Of a stretch of DNA of 64,000 bases, positions 25,819 through 34,689 are shown piece after piece. The notes under the pieces are model-generated. The model was not told the DNA's origin. It was given only the letters and a program-made list of their open reading frames with translations, and did no database searches. Source of the DNA: CAYFLR01 sp964343805 (lineage in GTDB: Bacteria; Bdellovibrionota_B; Oligoflexia; CAYFLR01). The stretch lies in assembly GCA_964343805.1 (NCBI GenBank), contig CAYFLR010000005.1:124001-188000 (forward strand), given 5' to 3'. Position 1 is the first letter of the stretch; each line of letters begins with the position of its first letter. The position numbers were made by a program, and so were the translations under genes.

Positions 25819-27056
25819 GACTCTAGATCCTCCATTTGTTTGGAAAGATAATTCTTTAAAGGTCTTTTAATGAGTTCACTGTTTAAGTTAAGGAGGTCAA
25901 TGTATTTAAACAAAATAGACACCTTGAGATTAAGAAGTCTTTGAGATTTTTTGGTGCCGATTTCACGCATAGCCAGGAGTAAATCTGGATCTGTGTCAGG
26001 TTTATTATGAAGCTTTAAATATTTGGATGTTGTCTCTACATGATTCACCTTTTTTCTCTGTTTGTAGAGTTCGATTTGGGCATTTATTTGGTCAATTAAC
26101 TTCTGTTGATGATTGATAAGCTCTTGTTCCATGGTTAAGATGGAGTTTTTAGCATTCAAAACATTCAATTTTTGTCTGATCACCTGATGTCGATTTATGC
26201 TGGCAAATGGGAGGGAAATACCTAAGGAGATGCTAAAATTATCTCCCTTTGTTTCGGGTGTGAAACCTAAGCTGAGGCTATCCAAGTACTTGTACTTTAA
26301 AATGTCCGCTTGTTCCAATTTGGCCTCTGCCTCAAATAAGTTTTCCTTCTCTTTTTGGATAAAAATATTGGAATCTAAATTTCTTATTTTTGTTAAATGG
26401 TTTAATCTTTTGGCGATAGCTAGAACCGATGGAAAACTGCTGGACAGGAGTGGGAGTTGTAGTTTTTTGCCCTGATTCAAATGGGCCATTTCTGTTTGGA
26501 TTCGCTTTTTCTCAAGGTGGAGCTGCATGTGTTGATTATTTATCTGATTCAATTCATCTTCGGTTTTTAACAGCTGCCCCATTGAAAAAATCCCGGCGCT
26601 GGCTTTGCTATTTAACACCGTAATTTTATCTTGAAAGATAATTTGCAGTTGCTTATTTAACTTAATATCTTCTTGTATTTTATATAGCTGCAAAAGGAGA
26701 CTGTAACGTTTTTGTACACTGGCAAGAAGCGCTATCTTTTGATCTCTATTAGCTTTCCTTAGTTGGAGCTGATGTAGTTTTTTAAGATTGCTATTTTGCC
26801 CCCATGCAGGCAGAGAAAGCTTTAGATTGAATTTGTTCGGAGTATTGAGACCGGTACTGGTCACTCCTAGCTCGGCTCCATGAATCCAAAGAGGATCTGA
26901 AATTGAGCGGAGAATTTTGCTTTTTTGGCCCTCATGCCTAACCTTTGGATCATTCAGTGCAGACTCTAGGAAATCTTGTATTGGGTTTGCTTCTAAATAC
27001 GAGAGATTTAAGCAAAGGATCCCCAAAATTCCAGCTATTAGTTGTTGCCTTTTCAT
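25815..27056 (-). CDS. TolC-like outer-membrane efflux protein
   Basis: 413 aa. Signal peptide ending near SYLEA, then long amphipathic helices with the OEP pattern: LLASVQKRYSLLLQLYKIQEDIK, QIIFQDKITVLNSKASAGIF and a second half-repeat EQELINHQQKLIDQINAQIELYKQ. Strand-like regions LGVTSTGLNTPNKFNLKLSLPAW and LDSLSLGFTPETKGDNFSISLGISLPF fit the membrane barrel. TolC-type trimers form a channel through the outer membrane and periplasm. It overlaps the upstream HlyD-like gene and the downstream VTC gene by four bases each, strong evidence for one functional unit. Confidence 0.83.
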   Translation of the reverse strand: MKRQQLIAGILGILCLNLSYLEANPIQDFLESALNDPKVRHEGQKSKILRSISDPLWIHGAELGVTSTGLNTPNKFNLKLSLPAWGQNSNLKKLHQLQLRKANRDQKIALLASVQKRYSLLLQLYKIQEDIKLNKQLQIIFQDKITVLNSKASAGIFSMGQLLKTEDELNQINNQHMQLHLEKKRIQTEMAHLNQGKKLQLPLLSSSFPSVLAIAKRLNHLTKIRNLDSNIFIQKEKENLFEAEAKLEQADILKYKYLDSLSLGFTPETKGDNFSISLGISLPFASINRHQVIRQKLNVLNAKNSILTMEQELINHQQKLIDQINAQIELYKQRKKVNHVETTSKYLKLHNKPDTDPDLLLAMREIGTKKSQRLLNLKVSILFKYIDLLNLNSELIKRPLKNYLSKQMEDLES

Positions 27057-27958
27057 AGTTCACCTATTTGAGCAAGTTTGGGTGAAGATTTAGACTTATT
27101 ATTTTCCCAGGGAATCCATTTTTTAATAAGAGACAGGAGGTATTGGTTTTTGGGTTGGAGATTTAAATTCACATGGACCTTTTCGCCGAGCAACATCAGG
27201 TTTTTGGGAGGGATGTGGATAAGAACTTCTCTACCCCATAAAGGAGATGTAGGGTATTTATTGAGTCTCGGGGGATAGGGGATTATTCGTGATCCTACAC
27301 TAAATACGTCCCCTTTAATAAATTTGGTGTTATCAGACTGGGATGTCACTAACACTTGTTGTCCCACTTTCACCGTGTTGTAAGCGTTTTCATGGATGTA
27401 ACCTTTTACATAAGAAGGGGAGGGTGCGTAAATGGTTAAGATGGGGGCAAATCGGTTCACCAATTCACCTTCCTTGAAGTTAACTGAACCAATAACGCCT
27501 TCTATATCTGAATAGATAAAAAGCCTTTCTTTTTGTTTTTCCAGAATTTCTAGCTCTTTCTTAAGTTTATCTATGCGGATTTGCAAAGGGCTTTCATTTT
27601 GAGCTCTATTTTTGATTTGTTTGGCAAGATACTGGGTCTTGTTATTACTTTTTAAACTGAGATTAATATTTCTATTGAGTTTCTGATTGGCGGTGAGTTC
27701 TTTCAATTGGAAGAATACCTTATTTATGGCGACCTGTAGATCCACTTGATTAAATTCAACCAGTAAATCACCTTGGTAGACATTTTGTCCTGGGACCACA
27801 TGTATTTTCTTAATACCCACTGGGTTTTCGAAATTAATGATTATTTCTTTACTTCCAGTTATTCCCATGAAAGCCGGGGACTCTGTATGGTAGTAGGTTC
27901 CCATCATAATTACTACAATAAATCCAATCATCCATGCTGTTACGAGTTTGTAAGACAT
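27053..27958 (-). CDS. HlyD/MacA-type membrane fusion protein
   Basis: 301 aa. One N-terminal membrane anchor (about residues 4-21), then half of a biotinyl-lipoyl-like domain (GIKKIHVVPGQNVYQGDLLVEFNQ), a short coiled-coil hairpin, the second lipoyl half (GVIGSVNFKEGELVNRFAPIL) and a beta domain (VKGYIHENAYNTVKVGQQVLV). Such adaptors join an inner-membrane pump to a TolC channel. Here no ABC or RND pump is present; the inner-membrane partner in the operon is the DUF4956 protein. It starts 16 bases after that gene. Confidence 0.83.
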   Translation of the reverse strand: MSYKLVTAWMIGFIVVIMMGTYYHTESPAFMGITGSKEIIINFENPVGIKKIHVVPGQNVYQGDLLVEFNQVDLQVAINKVFFQLKELTANQKLNRNINLSLKSNNKTQYLAKQIKNRAQNESPLQIRIDKLKKELEILEKQKERLFIYSDIEGVIGSVNFKEGELVNRFAPILTIYAPSPSYVKGYIHENAYNTVKVGQQVLVTSQSDNTKFIKGDVFSVGSRIIPYPPRLNKYPTSPLWGREVLIHIPPKNLMLLGEKVHVNLNLQPKNQYLLSLIKKWIPWENNKSKSSPKLAQIGEL

Positions 27959-27974
27959 TATCCACCTCCTTTTG

Positions 27975-28654
27975 TTAAACTTCTACCGTGGCTTCTTGCA
28001 TAAGTAAGTTGGCTCCTTTGACAGAACCAATATTCTTAATTTCCTCAATGAGGTCGATGCTATTGCGGTTCTTTTTCATTTTTATTTGGTAGGCGTAGTC
28101 TAATCTCTCTCCTTGAGCCATATCTCTTAGGGTGATAAGAGCAAAGTTTTTGCAATTCGTTTGTAGGATGTTTTCTAACTCTCTTTTGGCTTTAGTATCA
28201 TTAACCATGTTAAATCTAAGAACTCCGTCAAAGTAAGTGTGCTGAGCAAATGGTGACTTATAAATTACAAAGGCGACCACTGAAAATCCTATGGTTCCTA
28301 CGATAGCAATCATATAGCTGCTTACCCCAGTCGCAATTCCTACNNNNNNNNNNNNNNNNNNNNNNNNNNNNNNNNNNNNNNNNNNNNNNATCTAAATCTG
28401 ATAATGGCTAAGGCCCCCATCATTCCCATACCTCTAGCTAGATTGTCTCCAATTGCCTGCATAGCAATCGAGGTGGCGATGGGGCTTAGAATGAGAGTTT
28501 GAACAAAGGTCCTCGAGTAGGATAGGCCTTGAAAGGTTTTCTCGTAGACAATAGCGATGATAATGGAGAGCAAAAAAGCCAAGATAATGGCGTAAATAAT
28601 TGAAATCATGACAGGGTCTTGGGATGTGGCCTGTAAAGTAATGTAGTCTAGCAT
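27975..28654 (-). CDS. DUF4956 inner-membrane protein (split by assembly gap)
   Basis: A strong GGGAGG precedes the ATG at 28654. The first half has two or three membrane helices and ends MGMMGALAIIRFR, the signature stretch of DUF4956. A 46-base N gap (28344-28389) follows. The second half resumes in an open frame VGIATGVSSYMIAIVGTIGF and ends in a soluble domain of about 90 residues (DYAYQIKMKKNRNSIDLIEEI). The two halves are out of frame by one base at the nominal gap length, so the gap size is wrong rather than the gene broken. The missing part should be about 16-19 residues. DUF4956 proteins occur beside VTC proteins. Confidence 0.8.
28344..28389. other. assembly gap (46 N) inside the DUF4956 gene
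   Basis: For the flanking halves to join in frame the true gap must be 2 modulo 3 bases long (for example 47, 50 or 56), not 46. Confidence 0.95.
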
Positions 28655-28993
28655 TGTAACCTCCCTTAATTTAAGGAATATTTTGTTTGTATTAAGTAAA
28701 AGTTGTTAAAATATATAAAATTGTTAGTGTTAAAGTTAAAATTAGCGAACTATAAACATCATTTCATAGAGATGTCAAGAAATAATTAATAAAACTTATA
28801 TTGAGAATCTTTAATATAAATAATCTTTATAGGTTGGCCATCCCACCTTCATTTTGTGAATTTTTGAACAAACCTTAATATTTACTTCATTAATTTTTAA
28901 CTATTCGATGTTACTAAATAAATAACAATAGCCAAAACAACAGAAGGCACCGAGAGGAGTCGGTGCCCCGCAATTATTAATAGGGAGTTTCGT
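28655..28993. other. 339-base divergent intergenic region
   Basis: AT-rich spacer between the minus-strand DUF4956 operon and the plus-strand DksA-like gene. It holds a 13-base palindrome CCTTAATTTAAGG (28664-28676) next to the ribosome site of the DUF4956 gene, an AT-rich stretch likely to contain both promoters, and one strong hairpin (28946-28967). No small gene is supported. Confidence 0.6.
28946..28967 (+). promoter_or_regulatory. 5' UTR hairpin before the DksA-like gene
   Basis: GGCACCGA pairs perfectly with TCGGTGCC (8 bp, GC-rich) around a six-base loop GAGGAG that has a Shine-Dalgarno-like sequence. It lies 27 bases upstream of the start codon, and a separate AGGGAG site (about 28981-28986) serves that start. 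There is no T-run, so this is more likely a leader structure than a terminator. Confidence 0.5.
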
Positions 28994-29398
28994 ATGGAAA
29001 AAGGCATTTCAACTACTCTTTATAATTACTTTGCTCACCGTCTAGAGCAAGAGCGGAATCGCTTATTGGATGAAGCGATTAAACTTCATGATGATTCCAT
29101 TTCTGGTCAATACAAGGAAATGAGAGATCAGATGGACCATGCAAATTTTGAGGAAGAACGCTTTAAATTTATTCGCCTCAAATCAAGAGAGCGTATTTTC
29201 ATGCTTAAAATTGAAACAGCTTTGGAGCGGTTGCGCCAAGGGCTCTACTTTCTATGTGAAGAGTGTGGAGAAGAAATTGAGATGAAGCGCTTAGAGGCAA
29301 GGCCAACCACCACTTTGTGTATTGAATGTAAATTGATGCAAGAAGAGTATGAACAGCAGGTGAAAGCACCCACTCATACTATTTTAAACGTCATATAA
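28994..29398 (+). CDS. DksA/TraR-type C4 zinc-finger protein
   Basis: 134 aa. An N-terminal helical hairpin (about residues 10-75) precedes a C4 zinc finger CEECGEEI...LCIECK (about Cys88, 91, 108, 111), the DksA/TraR layout. DksA proteins insert the hairpin into the secondary channel of RNA polymerase and modulate transcription with ppGpp. The acidic tip Asp residues of DksA are not obvious here, so it could be a paralogue with another role. It opens the signalling island; a leader hairpin and a 3' hairpin flank it. Confidence 0.83.
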   Translation: MEKGISTTLYNYFAHRLEQERNRLLDEAIKLHDDSISGQYKEMRDQMDHANFEEERFKFIRLKSRERIFMLKIETALERLRQGLYFLCEECGEEIEMKRLEARPTTTLCIECKLMQEEYEQQVKAPTHTILNVI

Positions 29399-29454
29399 AA
29401 ATCTATCCAAATTCACCTATTCTTAAACCCCTTAGCCATACTAACCTTGACTTG

Positions 29455-29482
29455 GAGGCTTTCAAAATTGTTTGAAGGCCTC
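29455..29482 (+). terminator. 12-bp hairpin downstream of the DksA-like gene
   Basis: Positions 29455-29466 pair with 29471-29482 (12 bp with one G-T pair) around the loop ATTG, 57 bases after the stop. The following sequence is pyrimidine-rich but not a clean T-run, so it may be a factor-dependent terminator or a 3' stabiliser. Confidence 0.45.
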
Positions 29483-29573
29483 ACCCTCCTTCTTAAGACT
29501 TATCTATGGGGGTATTTTCTTTTTTATAATTGGTGTAAAATCTTATAAAACTAAGAGAAATTGGGAGCTGATT

Positions 29574-31241
29574 ATGAATCATATTACTATTTCACTGGGG
29601 TGTTGCTTTCTCTTTTTATTAATGAATTGTACATTTTTATCTAAAGAAAATGCTTTTACAGAAACCACTTTAAGAGTGGGTATCATTCCTTACAAAAAAG
29701 CAATACAATTAAGAAAACAGTATGCACCGCTATGTGACTACTTTGAAAGTGCGCTTAATCTAAAGTGTGAACTGGTTTTTCCCCATAGTTACGATAAACT
29801 GCATCAGCTTTTTCATGATAAAAAGTTGGATTTAGTCTACTTTGGAGGGATGACCTTTGTTCAATCTTTTTTAAAAGACAATGCTATACCCATTGCTATT
29901 AGTAATAGATCTATTCATACCACCTCCTATTTTATTAGTTTAAAAAAGAAGGGTACAGCTAATAATATCCATCTTTTTAAAGATCAGAGACTTATTTTTG
30001 GTCATCGTTTTTCAACATCTGGTCACATTATGCCCCGGCAGCATTTTGTTCAAAATGATATCCTACCGGAAAAGTTTTTTAGTAGTGTGAGTTATGGGAG
30101 CACTCCAGTAGAAGTTATGGAGGCTTTGCGAAGTAACAAGGCTGATATAGGAGTTGTGCATAAAGTATCTTATGAAAGGTATGTAAAAAAGCAGGCAGCG
30201 GATAGGGAACTTTTTACAATTTTGGATGAGACCCTTCCCTTTCCCAACACCGTATGGGCAATTCATCCCACAGTTTCTCCCCCATTAAGAAAAGCCCTAA
30301 AAAAAGCTTTTACTCAGCTTAATCATAAAGATACTGCCAGTATTCAAGTTTTGGAAAGCTTGGGGGTTGATGGCTTTCTTTTAGCCAATAGTGATCTCTA
30401 CAGAGGTCTAATAAAAATTGTGAGCAACTTAGGTCTTCTCTCTGATCCGATTCAAAAGTCAAGTGGAACTTTGATCTTGAGAATTCATCCGTTTCTCCCC
30501 ATAGGAGATGTGATTAGACGTTTTAAACCCTTGGCGAGCTATCTTTCCACTCGATTACGAAGGCAAATAGAAGTCAAAGTCTCGAAAAGTTATCAAGATC
30601 ACATAGAATTGGTGGGAGAAGGAAACTATGATATTGCCTATTTAGGACCTGTACCTTATATCAAAGTGGTTGAAAAATACGGGCCTCAACAGTTGCTCAC
30701 CAGGTTAGCGATAAATAAAGCCCCCTTTATGAAGGGGGTATTTTTTACCCGAAGAGGGTCTATAATAAAAGATCTTGAAGGATTAAGGGGTAAAAATATA
30801 GCCCTTGGCTATCCTTCTTCAACTCTGAGTAATATTGTGCCAAGGTATATGCTAGAGCAAGTGAACCTTAATTGTAATAAATCCATTAGCTGCTATAATA
30901 TAGGAAACCATGCTGATGTGGTCTTATCTGTTTTGGCCGGGGAAAATGATGCGGGAGCGGTCAAGGAGGAAGTGTTTAATAAATATAAAAGTAGAGGGCT
31001 TAAAGCCATAACTTTCACTCCTCTTATTTCAGAGCATTTATTTGTGATAAATCCCAAGCAGAAAAAACAGTATTATGGAAAGGTGCAAAATGCTCTTTTT
31101 AATTTGTCGAAAAGTTCCAAAGGTAAGAATATACTGAAAGCTATTAAACCAGGAGCTTCTGCTCTGGTAAAGGTTGCTGATCAAGACTATGATAATTTGC
31201 GTCTCATTTTGGAAGAATTGAAATCTCATGAAAACCGGTAA
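29574..31241 (+). CDS. lipoprotein with two tandem PhnD-like binding domains
   Basis: 555 aa from ATG 29574, supported by GGGAG six bases before and by a proper lipobox LMNC (Cys19); a longer reading would bury the signal peptide. Domain 1 (about 35-285) starts LRVGIIPYKKAIQLRKQYAPL and has LDLVYFGGMTFVQSF; domain 2 (about 300-545) starts LILRIHPFLPIGDVIRRFKPL and has YDIAYLGPVPYIKV, both PhnD/periplasmic-binding patterns for phosphonate-like or similar ligands. There is no ABC transporter. Its stop overlaps the start of a hybrid kinase by 14 bases, so it is probably the ligand-sensing partner of that kinase. Confidence 0.87.
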   Translation: MNHITISLGCCFLFLLMNCTFLSKENAFTETTLRVGIIPYKKAIQLRKQYAPLCDYFESALNLKCELVFPHSYDKLHQLFHDKKLDLVYFGGMTFVQSFLKDNAIPIAISNRSIHTTSYFISLKKKGTANNIHLFKDQRLIFGHRFSTSGHIMPRQHFVQNDILPEKFFSSVSYGSTPVEVMEALRSNKADIGVVHKVSYERYVKKQAADRELFTILDETLPFPNTVWAIHPTVSPPLRKALKKAFTQLNHKDTASIQVLESLGVDGFLLANSDLYRGLIKIVSNLGLLSDPIQKSSGTLILRIHPFLPIGDVIRRFKPLASYLSTRLRRQIEVKVSKSYQDHIELVGEGNYDIAYLGPVPYIKVVEKYGPQQLLTRLAINKAPFMKGVFFTRRGSIIKDLEGLRGKNIALGYPSSTLSNIVPRYMLEQVNLNCNKSISCYNIGNHADVVLSVLAGENDAGAVKEEVFNKYKSRGLKAITFTPLISEHLFVINPKQKKQYYGKVQNALFNLSKSSKGKNILKAIKPGASALVKVADQDYDNLRLILEELKSHENR

Positions 31242-33252
31242 TTTTAAATTTTCCTCCATCATCATTTCATTTGTAAGTTTTCTCTTAATTATGTTGGTGG
31301 TCATTGATTATTTTATAATTTATAGTCAACGCCACAAAAGACAACATGCATTTTTTCATATGAGGGATCATCATCTGAATTTACTTGCCTCTGTCATTCA
31401 TGAGCCTTTAAATCGTAAAGCTTATGCGCTCGTTGAACAAATTATTCATGACTTTGGCTCTAATGAGAAGTACCTACTTGATGTTAAGTTGGTGGCTCCC
31501 AATTCAGCCATATTAGCTATTTTTGAAAAAGATATAGGGGTTAATTCTACCTCAGTTTATCAATCTCGTCAGGTGGTAAAAACTACTGATCATAAGGTCT
31601 TTATCTTAAAGTCAACCGTCTCTTTGGTGGGAATAGAAAAAGAAATTGAGGCACTAAAATCTCAACTTATGATCGGCTCCTTTTTGCTCATGGCTGTGCT
31701 CGGAAGCATCGTCTGGTTTTTATTTCAATTCTTAGCGATTCGTCCTCTTCGTAGAGAAGTGGAGTACAGAGAGCAAATAGAAAGTGATTTGAAAAACTCC
31801 TATCGGCAAGTACAAACGGTCTTTGATCATTTAGACTTTATTATTTATGTAGTGAATAAAACCTCTAAGGAGGTGCTATTTCAAAATCATTTTGCCGAAA
31901 TCCATCAGAAGGAGCTTCCATACAGCCAACTTTCAGATAGGGATAAAAATAATTCTGAAATTTTCCATAAACCATCAAAAAAATGGTTTCAATGCATAGT
32001 TCATGAAGTCAAATGGGTGAATGGGCAGGAAGCTTTAATTGAGATGTACCTGGATGTGTCTTTTCTAAAAGAATCTGAGGAGAAAATGAAGGCTGCCAAG
32101 GAGATGGCGGAATCATCTGTTCAAGTGAAGAACCAATTTTTAGCTAATATGAGTCATGAGATTCGCACCCCCATGAATGCTATTTTGGGTTTGAGTCGAT
32201 TGATTGGAACGGCGGATCCAAGTAAACAAAAGCGTTATGCCCAAATCATTGAGGAGAGTGGGCAACGATTAGTGGAACTGATCGATGACATATTAGATGT
32301 GTCGTTAATTGAAACTGGAAAATTTAAGTTAGAAAAGGGTCCATTCTTAATAAAAGATATAGTGAGAACGGTATGTGATAACATGCAGGACAGATATTCA
32401 GAGAAACAAATTCAACTCCTCACTTTTATTGAGCCAGATCTGCAAGATAATTTTATAGGGGATAGCCACAGAATTAAGCAAATTTTGACCAATTTAATTG
32501 GCAATGCCTATAAATTTACCGAACAGGGTTCCATCGCTCTAGATGTAAAAAAGCTATCTCAAACCAGTGAAAAAGTAACTCTCCAGTTTAGATTAACCGA
32601 TACGGGGGTCGGAATCCCTTCTCATAAGTTAAGTGAGATTTTTCATACTTTCAGTCAGGCAGATGGTGGAATCAATAGGGAGTATGGTGGGATGGGAGTT
32701 GGCCTGACGATTGCTGAAAAGTTAATCAAAATGATGGAGGGGGAGATAAAGGTTATCAGTAAACCAAATACGGGTTCCACTTTCACTTTTACACTCAAAG
32801 TACTGCAGAGCAATTCTAGCTTTTCTCAAAAAACTGAAAACGCTCCTCTACCTCAACCTAGCAAAACAGATTCGAGTAGCCAAATTTTAATCGTAGAGGA
32901 TGAATCAGTCAATAGTATGCTTATGAGCTATTTATTAAAGCAGTGGGGATTTGAAGTGGACACCGCTTTCGATGGTCTTGAAGCGGTAGAGAAAAGCACG
33001 GAATTTTCATATAGGCTCATTTTGATGGACATTCAAATGCCGAAAATGGATGGTGTTCAAGCCACTACGAAAATAAGAACATTTAACAATGAAACTCCTA
33101 TTGTGGCTCTTACAGGTCATTCATTACATGATTTTGAGGAAAAAGGAAAAGAAGCCGGTTTTACTGATTATCTAACAAAACCTATAGATGAAGGAAAGCT
33201 GAGGAATATATTGGTTAAATACATACCTGAATCTGGGGAACTGAATAATTAG
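31228..33252 (+). CDS. hybrid histidine kinase (PAS-HisKA-HATPase-REC)
   Basis: 674 aa. Two membrane helices (about 9-30 and 146-170) enclose a small periplasmic domain. A PAS-like domain (about 190-280), HisKA (NMSHEIRTPMNAIL, His310), HATPase (NLIGNAYKFT, DTGVGIPSHKL, FSQADGGINREYGGMGVGL) and a C-terminal receiver (LIVEDESVNSML, LILMDIQMPKMDG with Asp601, KPID) follow. This is the layout of phosphorelay kinases. It overlaps the binding-protein gene and is followed, on the other strand, by an OmpR-type regulator and an HPt protein, which complete a relay. Confidence 0.92.
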   Translation: MKTGNFKFSSIIISFVSFLLIMLVVIDYFIIYSQRHKRQHAFFHMRDHHLNLLASVIHEPLNRKAYALVEQIIHDFGSNEKYLLDVKLVAPNSAILAIFEKDIGVNSTSVYQSRQVVKTTDHKVFILKSTVSLVGIEKEIEALKSQLMIGSFLLMAVLGSIVWFLFQFLAIRPLRREVEYREQIESDLKNSYRQVQTVFDHLDFIIYVVNKTSKEVLFQNHFAEIHQKELPYSQLSDRDKNNSEIFHKPSKKWFQCIVHEVKWVNGQEALIEMYLDVSFLKESEEKMKAAKEMAESSVQVKNQFLANMSHEIRTPMNAILGLSRLIGTADPSKQKRYAQIIEESGQRLVELIDDILDVSLIETGKFKLEKGPFLIKDIVRTVCDNMQDRYSEKQIQLLTFIEPDLQDNFIGDSHRIKQILTNLIGNAYKFTEQGSIALDVKKLSQTSEKVTLQFRLTDTGVGIPSHKLSEIFHTFSQADGGINREYGGMGVGLTIAEKLIKMMEGEIKVISKPNTGSTFTFTLKVLQSNSSFSQKTENAPLPQPSKTDSSSQILIVEDESVNSMLMSYLLKQWGFEVDTAFDGLEAVEKSTEFSYRLILMDIQMPKMDGVQATTKIRTFNNETPIVALTGHSLHDFEEKGKEAGFTDYLTKPIDEGKLRNILVKYIPESGELNN

Positions 33253-33378
33253 AGTCCGTCCGGCTAGGTTAAAGTTTTGAGACTAACATATCTACAACGG
33301 GCGGCTGGCCCGCTTAATCAGCAGGCTTTGGACGGTGGTACCCAGCTGAGCCTAGCTCAACGTTCATCTTAACCGTCC
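33249..33378. repeat. dispersed hairpin-rich intergenic repeat, copy 2
   Basis: Begins TTAGAGTCCGTCCGG at the end of the hybrid kinase gene. It has CGGGC-GGCTG-GCCCG at 33298-33312 and a long-range pair GGACGGT (33330-33336) with ACCGTCC (33372-33378). It aligns with 3200-3292 and its first 15 bases with 44692-44706. It lies between convergent genes and could work as a bidirectional terminator. Confidence 0.68.
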
Positions 33379-34064
33379 TTCCGTGAACAACGATACCCAA
33401 CCCCGTGAACTGCTTTTATTTTATATTGACTATCCTCAATTTTCTTTCGGATATTGCTTATATGAACATCTATGGTGCGGTCATAGACTGTCACATCATC
33501 GTGCCAAATCGCATCCATTAATTGATCTCGAGTAAAAACTTGATCCTCATGTCGGATGAAATGGAGGAGTAATTTATACTCTAGAGGAGTGAAATCCAAT
33601 TGCTGCTCTACATCATTTTGAAGAATATAGATCTTCTGCTGAGAGAGGCGAAAAAGTAAGTTGCCTTTCCTTAGGTAATTATTCTCTTGAGTGTTTTTAT
33701 TTAAATCTCTGAGTCTTGCCTGAACTCTGGATTTAAGTTCCAAGGGATCAAATGGCTTGGGGAGGTAATCCTCTGCTCCCAGTGAAAATCCTAATACCTT
33801 ATCAGAAGTGTCAGATTTTCCAGTTAAAAATATCACTGGAATATTTTTATGAGCGGGTTCCTGTTTTATAGTGGCACAAAAATTAAATCCATTGCCATCA
33901 GGTAGCATCACATCTAATAAAATGAGATCCGTGTTTTCTTTTGAAATTTCGGTGGACGCTTCTGCCAAGGAAGTTGCTTCCACCACTAAATAGTCATCTG
34001 ATAGGACCGATTTTACAAGTTCGCGTATTTCGGGAGCATCATCTATTAATAAAATACGGTTCAT
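33369..34064 (-). CDS. OmpR-family response regulator
   Basis: 231 aa. Receiver domain with ILLIDDAPE, the acceptor Asp in LILLDVMLPDG (about residue 53), Thr/Lys in FLTGKSD and YLPKPFDPLE. Winged-helix DNA-binding domain (about 130-228) with LDFTPLEYKLLLHFIRHEDQVFT part and VDVHISNIRKKI, GVGYRC. It should bind DNA when phosphorylated. It is 21 bases downstream of the HPt gene on the same strand and convergent with the hybrid kinase, so it is the probable output of that relay. Confidence 0.92.
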   Translation of the reverse strand: MNRILLIDDAPEIRELVKSVLSDDYLVVEATSLAEASTEISKENTDLILLDVMLPDGNGFNFCATIKQEPAHKNIPVIFLTGKSDTSDKVLGFSLGAEDYLPKPFDPLELKSRVQARLRDLNKNTQENNYLRKGNLLFRLSQQKIYILQNDVEQQLDFTPLEYKLLLHFIRHEDQVFTRDQLMDAIWHDDVTVYDRTIDVHISNIRKKIEDSQYKIKAVHGVGYRCSRKDG

Positions 34065-34085
34065 TAATGTTCTCCATTATAGGTC

Positions 34086-34487
34086 TTAGCCATCGAAATT
34101 ACAGAAGAGAACCTCAATATTCTCTTCCAGTATTCCAAGTAATGTGTTTGCTTCCTTTAGTTCAAGTACTAGGTTTTGGAAAAGTTCTTCTATTTGATTG
34201 AGATCACTATCTTCTCCAATACACTGGATCTTTTGTGCTAAAGAGGTTACATGAGTTGCACCTACCACAGCGCTGGCAGATTTTAAGCGATGAGCAAAAA
34301 AAACAATTTGCTTATGATCTTTCAAAGAAATCGCATTTTCCAGCTCTTCAATGATTTTGGGTGAGTGTTCAAAATAGACCTTAAGTAAATTAACTAGAGC
34401 CGCCTTAGGGGCTTTCTTACAGGCTTCTGCTAATCTATCAAAAGGATCTAGATCAATCTTATGTTCTATTTGAGTCCTTAAGTCCAT
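34086..34487 (-). CDS. HPt phosphotransfer protein
   Basis: 133 aa from ATG 34487, chosen over a GTG at 34532 because GGAGAG is seven bases upstream and a minus-strand TATAAT (34522-34527) would lie inside the longer form. A four-helix bundle with the phospho-accepting His66 in FFAHRLKSASAVVGA, the HPt signature. It transfers phosphate between the receiver of a hybrid kinase and an output regulator. The OmpR-type gene follows by 21 bases, and the hybrid kinase at 31228 is the likely donor. Confidence 0.85.
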   Translation of the reverse strand: MDLRTQIEHKIDLDPFDRLAEACKKAPKAALVNLLKVYFEHSPKIIEELENAISLKDHKQIVFFAHRLKSASAVVGATHVTSLAQKIQCIGEDSDLNQIEELFQNLVLELKEANTLLGILEENIEVLFCNFDG

Positions 34488-34689
34488 TCCCTGGCTCTCC
34501 AAAATCTTTACTTCTTCTCCAATTATACCCACATGAGCAACTTAACATACCTTATCAGGGTGGTTTCGACTATAACAAAATTAAATACTTTTAAAATAAA
34601 ATTAACAAAACTTAATTCTTTCTTTGAACTTGGTAAATTTTTAAGAGGTAATTTATAGATAACTGAAGTTGCTTTGGAGGGAAAATAGT

